A DNA stretch of 47,993 nt from Acidobacteriota bacterium (GTDB lineage Bacteria; Actinomycetota; Acidimicrobiia; Spongiisociales; ZC4RG35), in the NCBI GenBank assembly GCA_004356805.1, contig SMXW01000014.1, positions 1-47,993 of the forward strand, written 5' to 3'. The notes beneath the pieces were generated by a model, which did not search any database, was not told where the DNA came from, and saw nothing but the letters and a program-made list of their open reading frames with translations. Below are positions 18,314 to 26,247 of this stretch, piece by piece (position 1 is the first letter of the stretch; the number at the start of each line of letters is the position of its first letter). Made by a program: the position numbers and the translations under genes.

Positions 18314-18713
18314 AGCCCTCTCCCGGCTTGGAGCCGCCAGGGTGGGACATCTCGTCACCGTGCGCCCCAACGGCCGACCCCACATCGTCCCGGTCACCTA
18401 CGTACTGGTGGGGAACTCCGTGGTCACGATGATCGATCACAAACCCAAGACCACCGACCGTCTCCAGCGATTGATCAACATCGAAAACAACCCCGTTGCC
18501 ACTCTGATGTCTGACCATTACTCGGAGGACTGGACGGCATTGTGGTGGGTTCGAGTTGACGGAGAGGCCTCAATCCACGTCGGGGATCAGATTTGGGAAG
18601 AGTCGGCAGCGGCCCTCAGCGCCAAATACGGGCAATACGCCGAGAATTCTCCCCGTGGGCCGGCGCTGGTCATTTCGGTTGACAGAGTCACGTCATGGGA
18701 GAGCACTCCCTGA
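18300..18713 (+). CDS. PPOX-class F420-dependent enzyme (Rv0121-like)
   Basis: 137 residues of the split-barrel flavin/F420-binding fold, in the order expected of the Rv0121 subgroup of probable F420-dependent oxidoreductases: MDRTEALSRLGAARVGHLVTVR, PHIVPVTYVL, then HKPKTTDRLQRLINIENNP and LWWVRVDGEA. Members bind the deazaflavin F420 in actinobacteria; the substrate of this subgroup is not known to me. It overlaps the SGNH gene by 14 bases at its start and the convergent 5-formyl-THF cyclo-ligase by 26 bases at its end. F420 use supports an actinobacterial host. Confidence 0.85.
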   Translation: MDRTEALSRLGAARVGHLVTVRPNGRPHIVPVTYVLVGNSVVTMIDHKPKTTDRLQRLINIENNPVATLMSDHYSEDWTALWWVRVDGEASIHVGDQIWEESAAALSAKYGQYAENSPRGPALVISVDRVTSWESTP

Positions 18714-19233
18714 CCCCAGATTCTGTCGCCAGCCAATCCACCCGCTGGTCGTTGTCGAATACCGGGACCGACTCGATCATCTTCATATCCGTGGCAACGC
18801 CGACGGCAGTGGCGTCGGACCTTCGTTCCGCGAGGAGTCGGTCGTAGTAGCCCGCTCCCCTTCCAAGACGCCCTCCGGTCGCGTCGAACGCCACCCCGGG
18901 CACTAGGAAGACGTCGATCTCGCGCACTGGGGTCACCTGACCCTGTTCTACAGGTTGTTCCATCCCGAACCGGTGCACTTCCCTTGGTACCTCCCGGTCC
19001 CGGAACGTCAGTGAGCCATCGTCCTCAACCCTGGGAAGTGTCCAGCGCCAGCCGGGAAGCCGTTCGAAGAGGGGCGTGACGTCTACCTCATCGGGCAGCG
19101 CCAGATACGCCGAGATCGTTCCCGGCAATCGCTCGGACAGCCAGACAAAGAGACCGGACACCACAGACAAACCGACGCCGGGCTCGACCGGTGGCCGGCC
19201 GCGGGCCCGGTTTCGAATCTGGTCCTTGTCCAT
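18688..19233 (-). CDS. 5-formyltetrahydrofolate cyclo-ligase
   Basis: 181 residues. Converts 5-formyl-THF to 5,10-methenyl-THF with ATP, in folate one-carbon metabolism. The family block near the C-terminus is clear: VPGVAFDATGGRLGRGAGYYDRLL (residues about 115-138), where the GxGxGYYDR segment binds ATP and substrate. The N-terminal MDKDQIRNRARGR helix is usual. The ATG at 19233 is chosen because TACCCT lies seven bases upstream and upstream codons do not match the family. It shares a 40-base divergent promoter region with the PlsC gene. Confidence 0.9.
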   Translation of the reverse strand: MDKDQIRNRARGRPPVEPGVGLSVVSGLFVWLSERLPGTISAYLALPDEVDVTPLFERLPGWRWTLPRVEDDGSLTFRDREVPREVHRFGMEQPVEQGQVTPVREIDVFLVPGVAFDATGGRLGRGAGYYDRLLAERRSDATAVGVATDMKMIESVPVFDNDQRVDWLATESGVRECSPMT

Positions 19234-19240
19234 GCAACCC

Positions 19241-19246
19241 AGGGTA
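19241..19246 (-). promoter_or_regulatory. -10 box, leaderless, of the cyclo-ligase gene
   Basis: TACCCT on the minus strand, seven bases before the ATG at 19233. Part of a very compact 40-base divergent promoter. Confidence 0.6.
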
Positions 19247-19259
19247 AATGAGGCGCAAC

Positions 19260-19265
19260 TACGCT
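19260..19265 (+). promoter_or_regulatory. -10 box, leaderless, of the PlsC gene
   Basis: TACGCT, eight bases before the ATG at 19274; it lies 13 bases from the opposing -10 box. Confidence 0.55.
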
Positions 19266-19273
19266 CGCTTGTC

Positions 19274-20014
19274 ATGCGTTGGGTCATCGTTGGATTCAGG
19301 ACTGCGGCGACGTGGATCGTCGGAGTCCTCATAACGATCATCTGCGCCACGTTGGTCCTGATCACGGCGTTCATCAACAACACCTCGCCCTTCATCGATA
19401 AGATCATCCGCTTCTGGTGTCGGACCTGGATCTTGATGGCCGGAGCCAAACTCACGATCGAAGGTCAGGAGCACGTCGACTCCAACAGCTCGTACGTGGT
19501 TGTCGCCAATCACCTCTCGACGCTCGACATCATGGCCGCCTTTCTGGCGATAAGACTGCCGATCCGTTTCCTTGCCAAGACGGAGCTCTTCAAGATCCCT
19601 CTCTTTGCCCAGGGCATGCGGGTAGTCGGAATGGTTGAGGTGGATCGTGAAGCGAGGGGCGCCGTACACGCGACTGTCAATCGACAGGCCAAAGAACTCA
19701 TTGCCAAGAAGCGAAGCTTGATCATCTACCCCGAGGGGACACGGCCTCGCGACGGTGTCATGAAGCGCTTCAAGAAGGGTGCCTTCACCATGGCAATTGC
19801 CAGCCAACTCCCGGTGTTGCCGATGTCAATCCACGGCAGCTACGAGGCGTTTCCACCCGGCAAGCTGTGGGTGTACGGCGGTCCTATAAGAATCGTCATC
19901 GACCCGCCCATAGAGACTGCCGGTCTGGATCACTCCGACACCGGCGACCTCCGCGACCAGGTTTACAAGATAATCGCGGGCCGTGTCACTGCCATGGGTG
20001 GCGAGGTCGCCTAA
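19274..20014 (+). CDS. 1-acylglycerol-3-phosphate O-acyltransferase (PlsC-like)
   Basis: 246 residues of the membrane-bound phospholipid acyltransferase family, probably making phosphatidic acid. An N-terminal hydrophobic segment (about 8-36) anchors it. The catalytic motif NHLSTLD gives H-x4-D; the substrate-binding block YPEGTRPRDG follows, and a later PVLPMSIHGSYEAFPPG block completes the set. Length is normal. The ATG at 19274 is supported by a -10 box eight bases upstream; longer upstream reading overlaps the divergent cyclo-ligase gene. A decayed IS630 element begins six bases after its stop. Confidence 0.9.
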   Translation: MRWVIVGFRTAATWIVGVLITIICATLVLITAFINNTSPFIDKIIRFWCRTWILMAGAKLTIEGQEHVDSNSSYVVVANHLSTLDIMAAFLAIRLPIRFLAKTELFKIPLFAQGMRVVGMVEVDREARGAVHATVNRQAKELIAKKRSLIIYPEGTRPRDGVMKRFKKGAFTMAIASQLPVLPMSIHGSYEAFPPGKLWVYGGPIRIVIDPPIETAGLDHSDTGDLRDQVYKIIAGRVTAMGGEVA

Positions 20015-20021
20015 AACCTTC

Positions 20022-20640
20022 CTAATGGTGTGTCGCGGATTTGGTTTGGGTGGTTAGAGCAGCGCGGCCGCGTTGGACCTTGGCGATGATCTCGTCGGCT
20101 GTCTTCTTCCAGATGAACGCCTTGGGATTGTCGTTCCAGTGTTCTGCCCAGAGCCCGATCGCTTCGGTAAGCGCGTCGACGCTGGTGAACACACCGCGTT
20201 TTGAGACGCCGTGCGGTGAGCAGGCTGAACCAGCACTCGACGAGATTCAGCCACCACCACCACCACCACCACGACGACGTCGTCGTGAAGTGAAGGTGCC
20301 ACCGTACCCGCTTGGGGTGGGCGAGCCAGTTGGCCACCGGCGGCGCCTTGTTCGCCGACAGGTTGTCCAACACAACATGCACCTCAAGATGCTCGGGCAC
20401 GTGCACGTTGATGGACTTGAAGAACGCCAGCACTTCTTTGGCGCTGTGACGGGGCTTGGTGTCGTAGATGACCTCACCGGTAGCGACGTTCATTGCTACG
20501 AACAGGTCAGTGATGCCGTTGCGCTTGCAGGCATAAGTCATCGTCTCAGCCCGTCCCGGCGTCATCGGCAGGCTCGGCTGGGTGCGATCCAGCGCTTCGC
20601 ACTGCGTCTTCTCGTCGAAGCTGAACACCACCGCCCCGTG
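20022..20640 (-). pseudogene. IS630-type DDE transposase, 5'-truncated and frameshifted
   Basis: The catalytic set survives in part: D in AVVFSFDEKTQ, D in VVLDNLSANK and E in WLNLVECWF. The reading frame breaks at a TTTT run (20199-20202 on the plus strand): removing one base restores LKRGVF-like reading into TSVDALTEAIGLW and onward to the stop at 20022-20024. Seven TGG codons (seven Trp) stand where element B has one. The N-terminal helix-turn-helix domain is absent. It cannot make a functional transposase. Compared with element B the protein is clearly diverged, so these are two different elements rather than recent copies. Confidence 0.82.
20251..20271. repeat. Trinucleotide repeat (CCA/TGG)7
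   Basis: Seven perfect CCA units on the plus strand, read as TGG in the dead transposase. Element B has a single TGG at the homologous place. Confidence 0.93.
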
Positions 20641-20649
20641 AGTAGGACC

Positions 20650-20796
20650 GTCCTCGAGCCAGGAGGTTCGGTGCGGGTAGCCAGCGGCGACCAAGGGTGG
20701 GACCCCGGCGGAAGGCCCGTCTGGAACAACGGCGGTGACACGGCTCTGCTCCTCGACGAGCGGGGGCACGTCGTAGCGCGACACCGTTATCCGTGA
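20650..20796 (+). pseudogene. 3' stub of a lamin-tail-domain (LTD) gene
   Basis: The plus-strand frame reads VLEPGGSVRVASG, then GGRPVWNNGGDTALLLDERGHVV and ends at the TGA at 20794-20796. The motifs L-x-PG-x-S-x-x-V-x-x-G, VWNN-x-GD and L-x-D-x-G-x-VV are those of the C-terminal half of lamin-tail domains, which in actinobacteria occur in secreted proteins. The start and N-terminal part are missing; upstream sequence is the IS630 remnant. It is convergent with the membrane transferase ending at 20807. The remnant was probably cut by the insertion or a later deletion. Confidence 0.65.
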
Positions 20797-20806
20797 TCCG
20801 ATCCGG

Positions 20807-22921
20807 CTAAGTCGTAGGGATCTGCTCCAGAGTCTGGCTCCCGTTGGCCCCGCCAACGAGGAACAAAGACACCTCGTTGACCCCGTCTATGAGCTTGTCC
20901 GGCGGGATCATCGCATAGAAAGAGGCGGTGCGACCGTTGGTGTCGTAGGTCCTGGTAACGGCAACGATCTCACCGTTCAGACCGACCGCAAGCACTGACT
21001 CCTCCGAGAGCTGTTCGGCGCTCACGAGACTCCCATTGAAGTGAAGTGGTAGCGAATCACCGGCAGTCCTGACGACGTTGTAGCGACCCGGGTTCTCGAT
21101 GGACGCGGTGAGCGTCGCGGATATGGCGACTGTGGCCGGGTCGATCGCCAAGCCCAGCAGGTTTCGCTGGCCTAACGGGGTCAGCCCAAATGGTCCATCC
21201 ATCCCGAAGTCGTCGATCTTCCGGCCTGCGATCTCGAGTTTCTCGGTCCCGTCCGTCCCGAAAACAACAGCGCCTTGCGAGCCGGTGATCTGGCTCTCGG
21301 TGCGATCCGGCCGATCCGCCGCGAGGAGCGACGAGCCATCGGTTTCCCACGGCAATTCGATCCCGAGGACATCGACGACGGTGGGCAGTATGTCGATGGT
21401 CTCAGCGCGGTAGTCGTCGATGCGACCCGATTCCTGATACGGCTCCTTTATGAACAATGGAATGGCGGCGATCTCTCCCACGGTGTCCTCGAGGGCAACC
21501 CGCCGGTGCTTGATGTTGGGTCGAACGATCACTCCGTGGTCGGCGAGCACCACGATCAGAGCCTCGTCGTAGGTGTCGATGGCTTCGAGCCGATCAATAA
21601 GTTGCCCGATCATGGTGTCGGCGTACTGGACCTGCATCAGATGGCGCTGGTAGCCCTGGTTGACAAGCCACTCGTCGTCGCCCCACCCGGTCGTGGCGCT
21701 GCCCGGTATCGGTGCCGCTGCGTAGAACTTCTGACCGGTCGAAACGTACTGCCACGGGATGTGGGGCAGCATCACATGGATGAAGTCGAGGGTTGGCTCC
21801 TCGTCCGGCGGCTCAATGGCGTCTAGGAACTCCTGGAAAGGGATTCGCCTGTCTTCACTCACTGCCTCATTGAATCTTCTGATGATGTTGAAGTCGGTTT
21901 CCTCTTCTTCGGACAACCCGGTCTCGAAGTTCGACCAGGAATGGTCGATCGGCGGCAAGCCGCTGCGGAGGTCATTGGGAAGGAAGACGTGTGCCGCAAC
22001 GATCCAGATGTCCGAGATCAAGGTCTGCCAGCGCTGCGCGAACGGAATCTGGGGGCGGCTCCGGTTGTCACAGGCGTACTCCGGGCACAACTCCGTGACC
22101 TGCTCACGAGCGCGAATCTCGTAATGATCGCTGAGTAGTGTGAACAGGTTCGCCGGGTAGTCGAACGCCATGGGCAGGCGGTCAGGAGGCGGATCGTTTC
22201 CGGTGAGGATCGCCGGGATCGCCTCTTCGGTTTGCTGCTGGACCGTGATCGCGTTCCGGTACCAGGTCCCGTCCTTCGCCAACCTCGCGAAGTTTGGATA
22301 CACCTCTTCCTGGAGGGTCCCCTCACCATCTATCAAGGAAGCAAGCGGGAACTCATCGAAGATGATGAACACCACCGGCGCCGGGTTCCCCACAGAAATG
22401 GCCGCAGGCTCGTTGATAGCCCCGGAACGGAAGATGAGCTGACTAGCGGGCGATAAGAAGAGGAACACTGCCAGAGCCAAGACAGGAGCTACGACACCGA
22501 ACCGCATCATCGACTGGAAACCGGGTGATCGGCGTATGGCGACCGTGATGATGAGTCCGACCATCATCGCGAGAACAATCTCGAGCAGATCGTTGGCGCG
22601 GCGCAACGAGGTGCGCTCGATGATTTGGAGCGCGAGCATCCCCCCCAGCAGCGTCAGCACGATCCAATGGAGCACTCTACCAGTCGGCTCATGGAGCCTG
22701 CCGATAGTAACAATGAAAAGCCCCAGCACACCGGGGATAACGACAGCAAGAACCAGGCCTACAAGGACGACGTCGAGCGGAGGGGAGGCTCGGGCCAAGA
22801 AGAACTCGGCGTTGCGGCCAAGCAGGTCCAATAGCGGCTGAGACACCCCAAAGACGAAGAGCACGACGACCGAGATGAAGGTGTCGAGCGGGGACAGCTG
22901 GTACCGGAGGGCGTCGATCAC
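20807..22921 (-). CDS. Second membrane alkaline-phosphatase-superfamily transferase
   Basis: 704 residues from the GTG at 22921; paralogue of the protein at 5762-8227. It has the same plan: about five N-terminal membrane helices, then NPAPVVFIIFDEFPLASL (metal site), EEVYPNFARLAKDGTWYRNA, VLADHG and a beta-rich end. The formylglycine C-x-P-x-R motif is missing; the site reads QTEEAIPAILTG with the Thr five residues before Pro kept. With the GTG start, 28 residues precede the shared PLLD motif, against 29 in the paralogue, so the coding part looks complete. Upstream codons run into IS630 element B, which ends right at the start codon, so the native promoter is displaced. Expression is therefore uncertain. 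Confidence 0.82.
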   Translation of the reverse strand: MIDALRYQLSPLDTFISVVVLFVFGVSQPLLDLLGRNAEFFLARASPPLDVVLVGLVLAVVIPGVLGLFIVTIGRLHEPTGRVLHWIVLTLLGGMLALQIIERTSLRRANDLLEIVLAMMVGLIITVAIRRSPGFQSMMRFGVVAPVLALAVFLFLSPASQLIFRSGAINEPAAISVGNPAPVVFIIFDEFPLASLIDGEGTLQEEVYPNFARLAKDGTWYRNAITVQQQTEEAIPAILTGNDPPPDRLPMAFDYPANLFTLLSDHYEIRAREQVTELCPEYACDNRSRPQIPFAQRWQTLISDIWIVAAHVFLPNDLRSGLPPIDHSWSNFETGLSEEEETDFNIIRRFNEAVSEDRRIPFQEFLDAIEPPDEEPTLDFIHVMLPHIPWQYVSTGQKFYAAAPIPGSATTGWGDDEWLVNQGYQRHLMQVQYADTMIGQLIDRLEAIDTYDEALIVVLADHGVIVRPNIKHRRVALEDTVGEIAAIPLFIKEPYQESGRIDDYRAETIDILPTVVDVLGIELPWETDGSSLLAADRPDRTESQITGSQGAVVFGTDGTEKLEIAGRKIDDFGMDGPFGLTPLGQRNLLGLAIDPATVAISATLTASIENPGRYNVVRTAGDSLPLHFNGSLVSAEQLSEESVLAVGLNGEIVAVTRTYDTNGRTASFYAMIPPDKLIDGVNEVSLFLVGGANGSQTLEQIPTT

Positions 22922-22924
22922 AGC

Positions 22925-24060
22925 CCTAATGGTGCGTAACGGATTTGGCTTCGGTGAGTGCGGTACGTCCTCGTTTGACTTTGGTGATGATCTCTTCGGC
23001 GGTCTTGTGCCAGATGAACGGCTTCGGGTCGTTGTTCCGGTGCTCGACCCACATGTCGATTGCGTCGACGAGGACGACGACACTATTGAACACACCGCGG
23101 CGGAGCCGTCGTTCGGTGAGGAGCTTGAACCAGGCTTCGAGGTTCAGCCACGACGACGACGTGGGCGTGAAGTGCAGATGCCAGCGGGCCCGTTTCGGGT
23201 GCGCTAGCCACCTCTTGATCTCGGGCGCCTTATGCGCAGACAGGTTGTAATCCAACACGACATGCAGGTCGAGGTCGCGGAGCACGTGGAGATTGATCAG
23301 CTTGAAGAACTCCAACACGTCGCGGCCGGTGTGCCGCTTACGGGTGTCGTGGGCCACCTCGCCGGTCGTAAGGTTCAACGCGGCGAACAGATCAGTCGTC
23401 CCGTTACGTTTGTAGTCGTGGGTCGTCGTCCCCGCTCTGCCCGGGGTCATCGGCAACGACGGCTGAGTCCGGTTCAACGCCTGCCACTGGGTCTTCTCAT
23501 CGAAACTGAACACCACCGCCCGTTCCGGCGGATCCAAATACAGCCCGACAACATCGACGAGCTTCTCCTCGAAGTGCGGCTCGGTCGAGATCTTGAACGT
23601 TGCCACTCTCCACGGTTTCAGTTCGTGGTCATGCCAGATCCGCGCCACGGTGTCGTTACCGATCCCGTGACGCTCGCCATCAACCGCGCCGTCCAATGTG
23701 TCGACCCGTCATCGGGCAACTCATGGAGCGTGTCATGCACGACCGCTTCAACCGTGCTCTCCGCCAGCCGCGATTTTTCGGCCCCGACCAGGGGCGATCC
23801 GCCCGACACCCCCAACACCCTGTTCGACAAACCGGCGCCGCCACGCACGCACCGACGTGTCAGTGGTCTCGTATCACCGCGCCACCTCATTAGTCGCGAC
23901 CCCATCCGCGGCCAACAACAACGCCTTGGCCTGCACCACCTTGCGATGCGGGCAACGACGACGCACGGGCCATCATCCCCAGCTCCCAACGTTGCTCATC
24001 AGACATCGGCAAAGGCTCAGCAATCAAAACAGGCATCGTCCCAGCCTAACCGCCACTGTT
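22925..24060 (-). mobile_element. IS630-family element B (decayed)
   Basis: Left end CCTAATGGTGCG at 22925; a TA dinucleotide, the usual IS630 target, lies at the boundary. The right end is only approximate (about 24060): the transposase start is at 24036 and I could not find a convincing matching inverted repeat. Expected length is about 1.1 kb. Confidence 0.75.
22926..24036 (-). pseudogene. IS630-type transposase, full length but broken by several mutations
   Basis: The original frame can be followed from MPVLIAEPLPMSDEQ (ATG at 24036) to the TAG at 22926. Disruptions, in order: an extra base in the SSLP/HRKVV region, an in-frame TGA after TNEVAR, an extra A in an AAAAA run after GRGRK and a lost G in MAERHGIG. 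After that the frame is open for the catalytic part: D in AVVFSFDEKTQ, D in VVLDYNLSAHK with one codon inserted, and E in WLNLEAWF with one codon missing before the Glu relative to element A. The element is old and inactive. Confidence 0.8.
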
Positions 24061-24078
24061 ATTTCACAGACGCCCCAC

Positions 24079-24127
24079 AAGCGTGTGCATATCCTGAGGC
24101 TCCCAGTCCCACCCTGTGCACACGCTT
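24079..24127. repeat. 11-bp inverted repeat downstream of imuB
   Basis: AAGCGTGTGCA (24079-24089) and TGCACACGCTT (24117-24127), perfect arms 27 bases apart, starting two bases beyond the imuB stop. It could form the imuB 3' hairpin, but there is no T tract. The gap 24037-24129 holds no gene. Confidence 0.6.
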
Positions 24128-24129
24128 CA

Positions 24130-25617
24130 TTAGTCATAGACCCCCGCCAGAAACGCTTTTCCTTTCGACACCACACACAGAAACGCACCCACCGAAGTAA
24201 CGAGTTGGTAACGATCGGCATCGCGCTCTCCAGCCCACCATCGCCCACTGAGCCGCCAGGGCCCACTCCAGGTAAGGACCGGTTCCCAGCGCGACCCGAG
24301 ACGGATCCGGGTCGGCATCCCACCATCCCACTCCACATCGATCGGTTGGAGACGAGGTGGCACCAACGCCGGGCTAGGTGAAGGAGTGGCCCCCGGCCAC
24401 GGCGCATCGAGATCTCTCTCGCTCTTGACCTCCGGCTCACCCCACCGTGACCAGACCACCCTCTCTCCCGGCATCCGACCGCCCTGAGCCCGACTCTGAA
24501 GAACCCGATCGGGACCGAGCAAGGCCTGGGCCCGTGCCAACGCCCGGTCCGTCTCGATGCTTGACGACTCGTCGGTGAGCAACCCCAACTGTCTCCCTTC
24601 TCCTGAGAGATCGGCCGGAGTGATGCTCAACCCCACAATCCCGCCGGGAACACCAGCGGTCTCCACCCAGGCTCGCAACTGCCACCACACCCGATCGGTC
24701 AGAGCCTTCTCGGTAAAGGGGTCAGCCGAGCGCCAGATCCGCTCACGAGTGGACCCGTGTGCGGCTTCAACACTGACAGTCACCTTATGTGACGCCACCC
24801 CGGCGGCACGTAGTCCTTTCAGCAGCCGCTCGGCCAGGTTTCGACCTGCAAAAGCGACGGCGTCGAGACTCTCCAGGGGTTCCTCAAAAGACATCTGCAC
24901 CCCGAGTTCAGGATGAATGTCCCGGGGGTCGACGAGACGGTCCTCTCCGGTGGCAAGACGATGAGCCAAAACACCCGGGTTCCCGAACCGGGAGGCCAGT
25001 GTCTCCCTGGGTAACCCGGCCAGATCTCCGAGAGTGGAGATACCCAACCACCGGAAGGTGTCGATCATCTCTTCACCACCCATCGCCTCCCGAAGGGTGG
25101 AGAGGTCGAGTCGGGAGAGGAACCCGATCGTGTCAGTAACTACATGCGGTTCGTCGCTCGTGGCGGTGGCAGCCGCCCAACGGGCTGCGAATGGACCGTC
25201 GGCTATCCCAACAAGGGCATCTCCGCCCCTCTGATTACCCGTGAGTTCGTCGAGCTCTTTTGCCACCTTGGCGGCAAGTGGCCCCTCTCCTCCGTAGAAG
25301 CGAACAGCGCCTGCCACTGGTACGAACAACAGACCCGGTGACACCACCTCCACCCGCGGAACCAGATTCTCGACCATCTCGACAACGGGTTCGAAGCAAC
25401 GCGCTTCGTCGGCCAAGTCACGGACCAAAATGGTGGCGAACGGAGCCAGAGCCTCGGCCTCCCGACGCGGCATGCCAAGGGTGACCCCGGCTGTCAGGAC
25501 TTCTTCCGTTGCTCCCGTTACACGGTCATCGACTACGAGAACCGGCTCATCCGACGGGGCGTCTGGCCTGGTCAACGACCACATTGGAAACCACACGCAT
25601 AACGTCCGTGCCTTCAT
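24130..25617 (-). CDS. imuB: ImuB, catalytically dead Y-family polymerase of the mutasome
   Basis: 495 residues. In characterised systems ImuB is the hub that links DnaE2 and ImuA' to the sliding clamp. The Y-family fold is recognisable (GVTLGMPRREAEALAPFATI, the helix-hairpin-helix stretch WLGISTLGDLAGLPRETLASRFG, then a little-finger domain), but the catalytic start that normally reads D-x-D-x-F/Y is LCVWFPMW, without acids. A clamp-binding motif QLGLL is at residues 343-347. The C-terminus FLAGVYD is typical of ImuB. The ATG at 25617 lies 71 bases inside imuA' with GAGGTGGAGG before it, so translation is coupled. The SOS box of the operon is at 26248-26267. IS630 element B lies just downstream. 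Confidence 0.93.
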   Translation of the reverse strand: MKARTLCVWFPMWSLTRPDAPSDEPVLVVDDRVTGATEEVLTAGVTLGMPRREAEALAPFATILVRDLADEARCFEPVVEMVENLVPRVEVVSPGLLFVPVAGAVRFYGGEGPLAAKVAKELDELTGNQRGGDALVGIADGPFAARWAAATATSDEPHVVTDTIGFLSRLDLSTLREAMGGEEMIDTFRWLGISTLGDLAGLPRETLASRFGNPGVLAHRLATGEDRLVDPRDIHPELGVQMSFEEPLESLDAVAFAGRNLAERLLKGLRAAGVASHKVTVSVEAAHGSTRERIWRSADPFTEKALTDRVWWQLRAWVETAGVPGGIVGLSITPADLSGEGRQLGLLTDESSSIETDRALARAQALLGPDRVLQSRAQGGRMPGERVVWSRWGEPEVKSERDLDAPWPGATPSPSPALVPPRLQPIDVEWDGGMPTRIRLGSRWEPVLTWSGPWRLSGRWWAGERDADRYQLVTSVGAFLCVVSKGKAFLAGVYD

Positions 25618-26245
25618 CCTCCACCTCGAATCGGCGGGTTACTCCGGCGGCGCCTTTGCCCGACGCCTCCAGTACCAGACGTCTCTTCTTCAACCTGCCG
25701 TGACCCCGATCGACTCCCTCCCAGGTGACCCCGAGGGCACGGAGCCTGAGATGGGCGACACCCGTAGGAAGACCATTACCCATGGAACGCATCACCACGG
25801 CCACCTTCCGGGCTCGGGCCAGCGCCGTGAGACGACGGAGGTCATAGTCTTTGATCCGGGCAGGAACCTCGGCGTACACAGCCCGGACTCCCTCGAGGAG
25901 CGCCGCAGTGACCTTGGGCCAAAGGATCGGGTCGTCACAACGGACGATGACCAGTCGCTCGGCGAGAACACCCGTCTCCCAGGCGGCTTCGGGTGAGATC
26001 CATCCCCGGGTGTCCAGGGCAACCACAGGAGCAACACGAGAAGGCTCGGCAAGCAACTTCAGACCAAGTCGGGTCAACCCGGTGCCGGGGACACCGATCA
26101 ACTCGGTGACCCGACCGGGTTGAAGATGCAGAAACCCTTCTTCCCGGGTGTATTGAACGGGCAGGAGGGACGCGATGTCAGCGGCAAATCCTGCTGAAGT
26201 GACACCGTCGATGCCCAAGCTCGTCTCCGTCGTAGGGCACTCCAT
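25547..26245 (-). CDS. imuA': ImuA' (RecA-like accessory protein of the mutasome)
   Basis: About 232 residues. A shortened RecA-like protein: GRVTELIGVPGTGLTRLG resembles a degenerate Walker A loop, followed by APVVALDTRGWISPEAAW and LVIVRCDDP. Its position directly before imuB and behind an SOS box is decisive for the name. The start is uncertain: ATG at 26245 fits a leaderless TATGTT-N7 arrangement inside the operator, ATG 26248 is adjacent, and TTG 26218 has a GGAG site six bases before it. A reading frame extending back to 26323 is rejected because it runs through the operator. Product function in lesion bypass is by family analogy. Confidence 0.87.
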   Translation of the reverse strand: MECPTTETSLGIDGVTSAGFAADIASLLPVQYTREEGFLHLQPGRVTELIGVPGTGLTRLGLKLLAEPSRVAPVVALDTRGWISPEAAWETGVLAERLVIVRCDDPILWPKVTAALLEGVRAVYAEVPARIKDYDLRRLTALARARKVAVVMRSMGNGLPTGVAHLRLRALGVTWEGVDRGHGRLKKRRLVLEASGKGAAGVTRRFEVEDEGTDVMRVVSNVVVDQARRPVG

Positions 26246-26247
26246 CA

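Larger units (their letters stand above)
20021..20640 (-). mobile_element. Truncated IS630-family element A
   Basis: The left end CCTAATGGTG (20021-20030) matches the end of element B (22925-22934). Homology to element B runs to about 20640, where it stops abruptly inside the transposase; the other end and the N-terminal third of the transposase are missing. Confidence 0.8.

Noticed and set aside
20199-20202. Programmed frameshift in IS630 element A
   Set aside because: The relative has no slippery run there, and element A also lacks its N-terminal domain, so a plain mutation is simpler.
20041-20649. Plus-strand frame over IS element A
   Set aside because: Only its last 48 codons (LTD stub) carry signal; the rest is antisense to the transposase.
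22922-23095. N-terminal extension of the second membrane transferase into the IS
   Set aside because: Those codons are a shifted frame of the transposase end (Ser/Thr/Arg-rich) and not part of the family.
24037-24078. Terminal inverted repeat of IS element B
   Set aside because: No convincing match to the left end could be found by eye, so the right boundary is only approximate.
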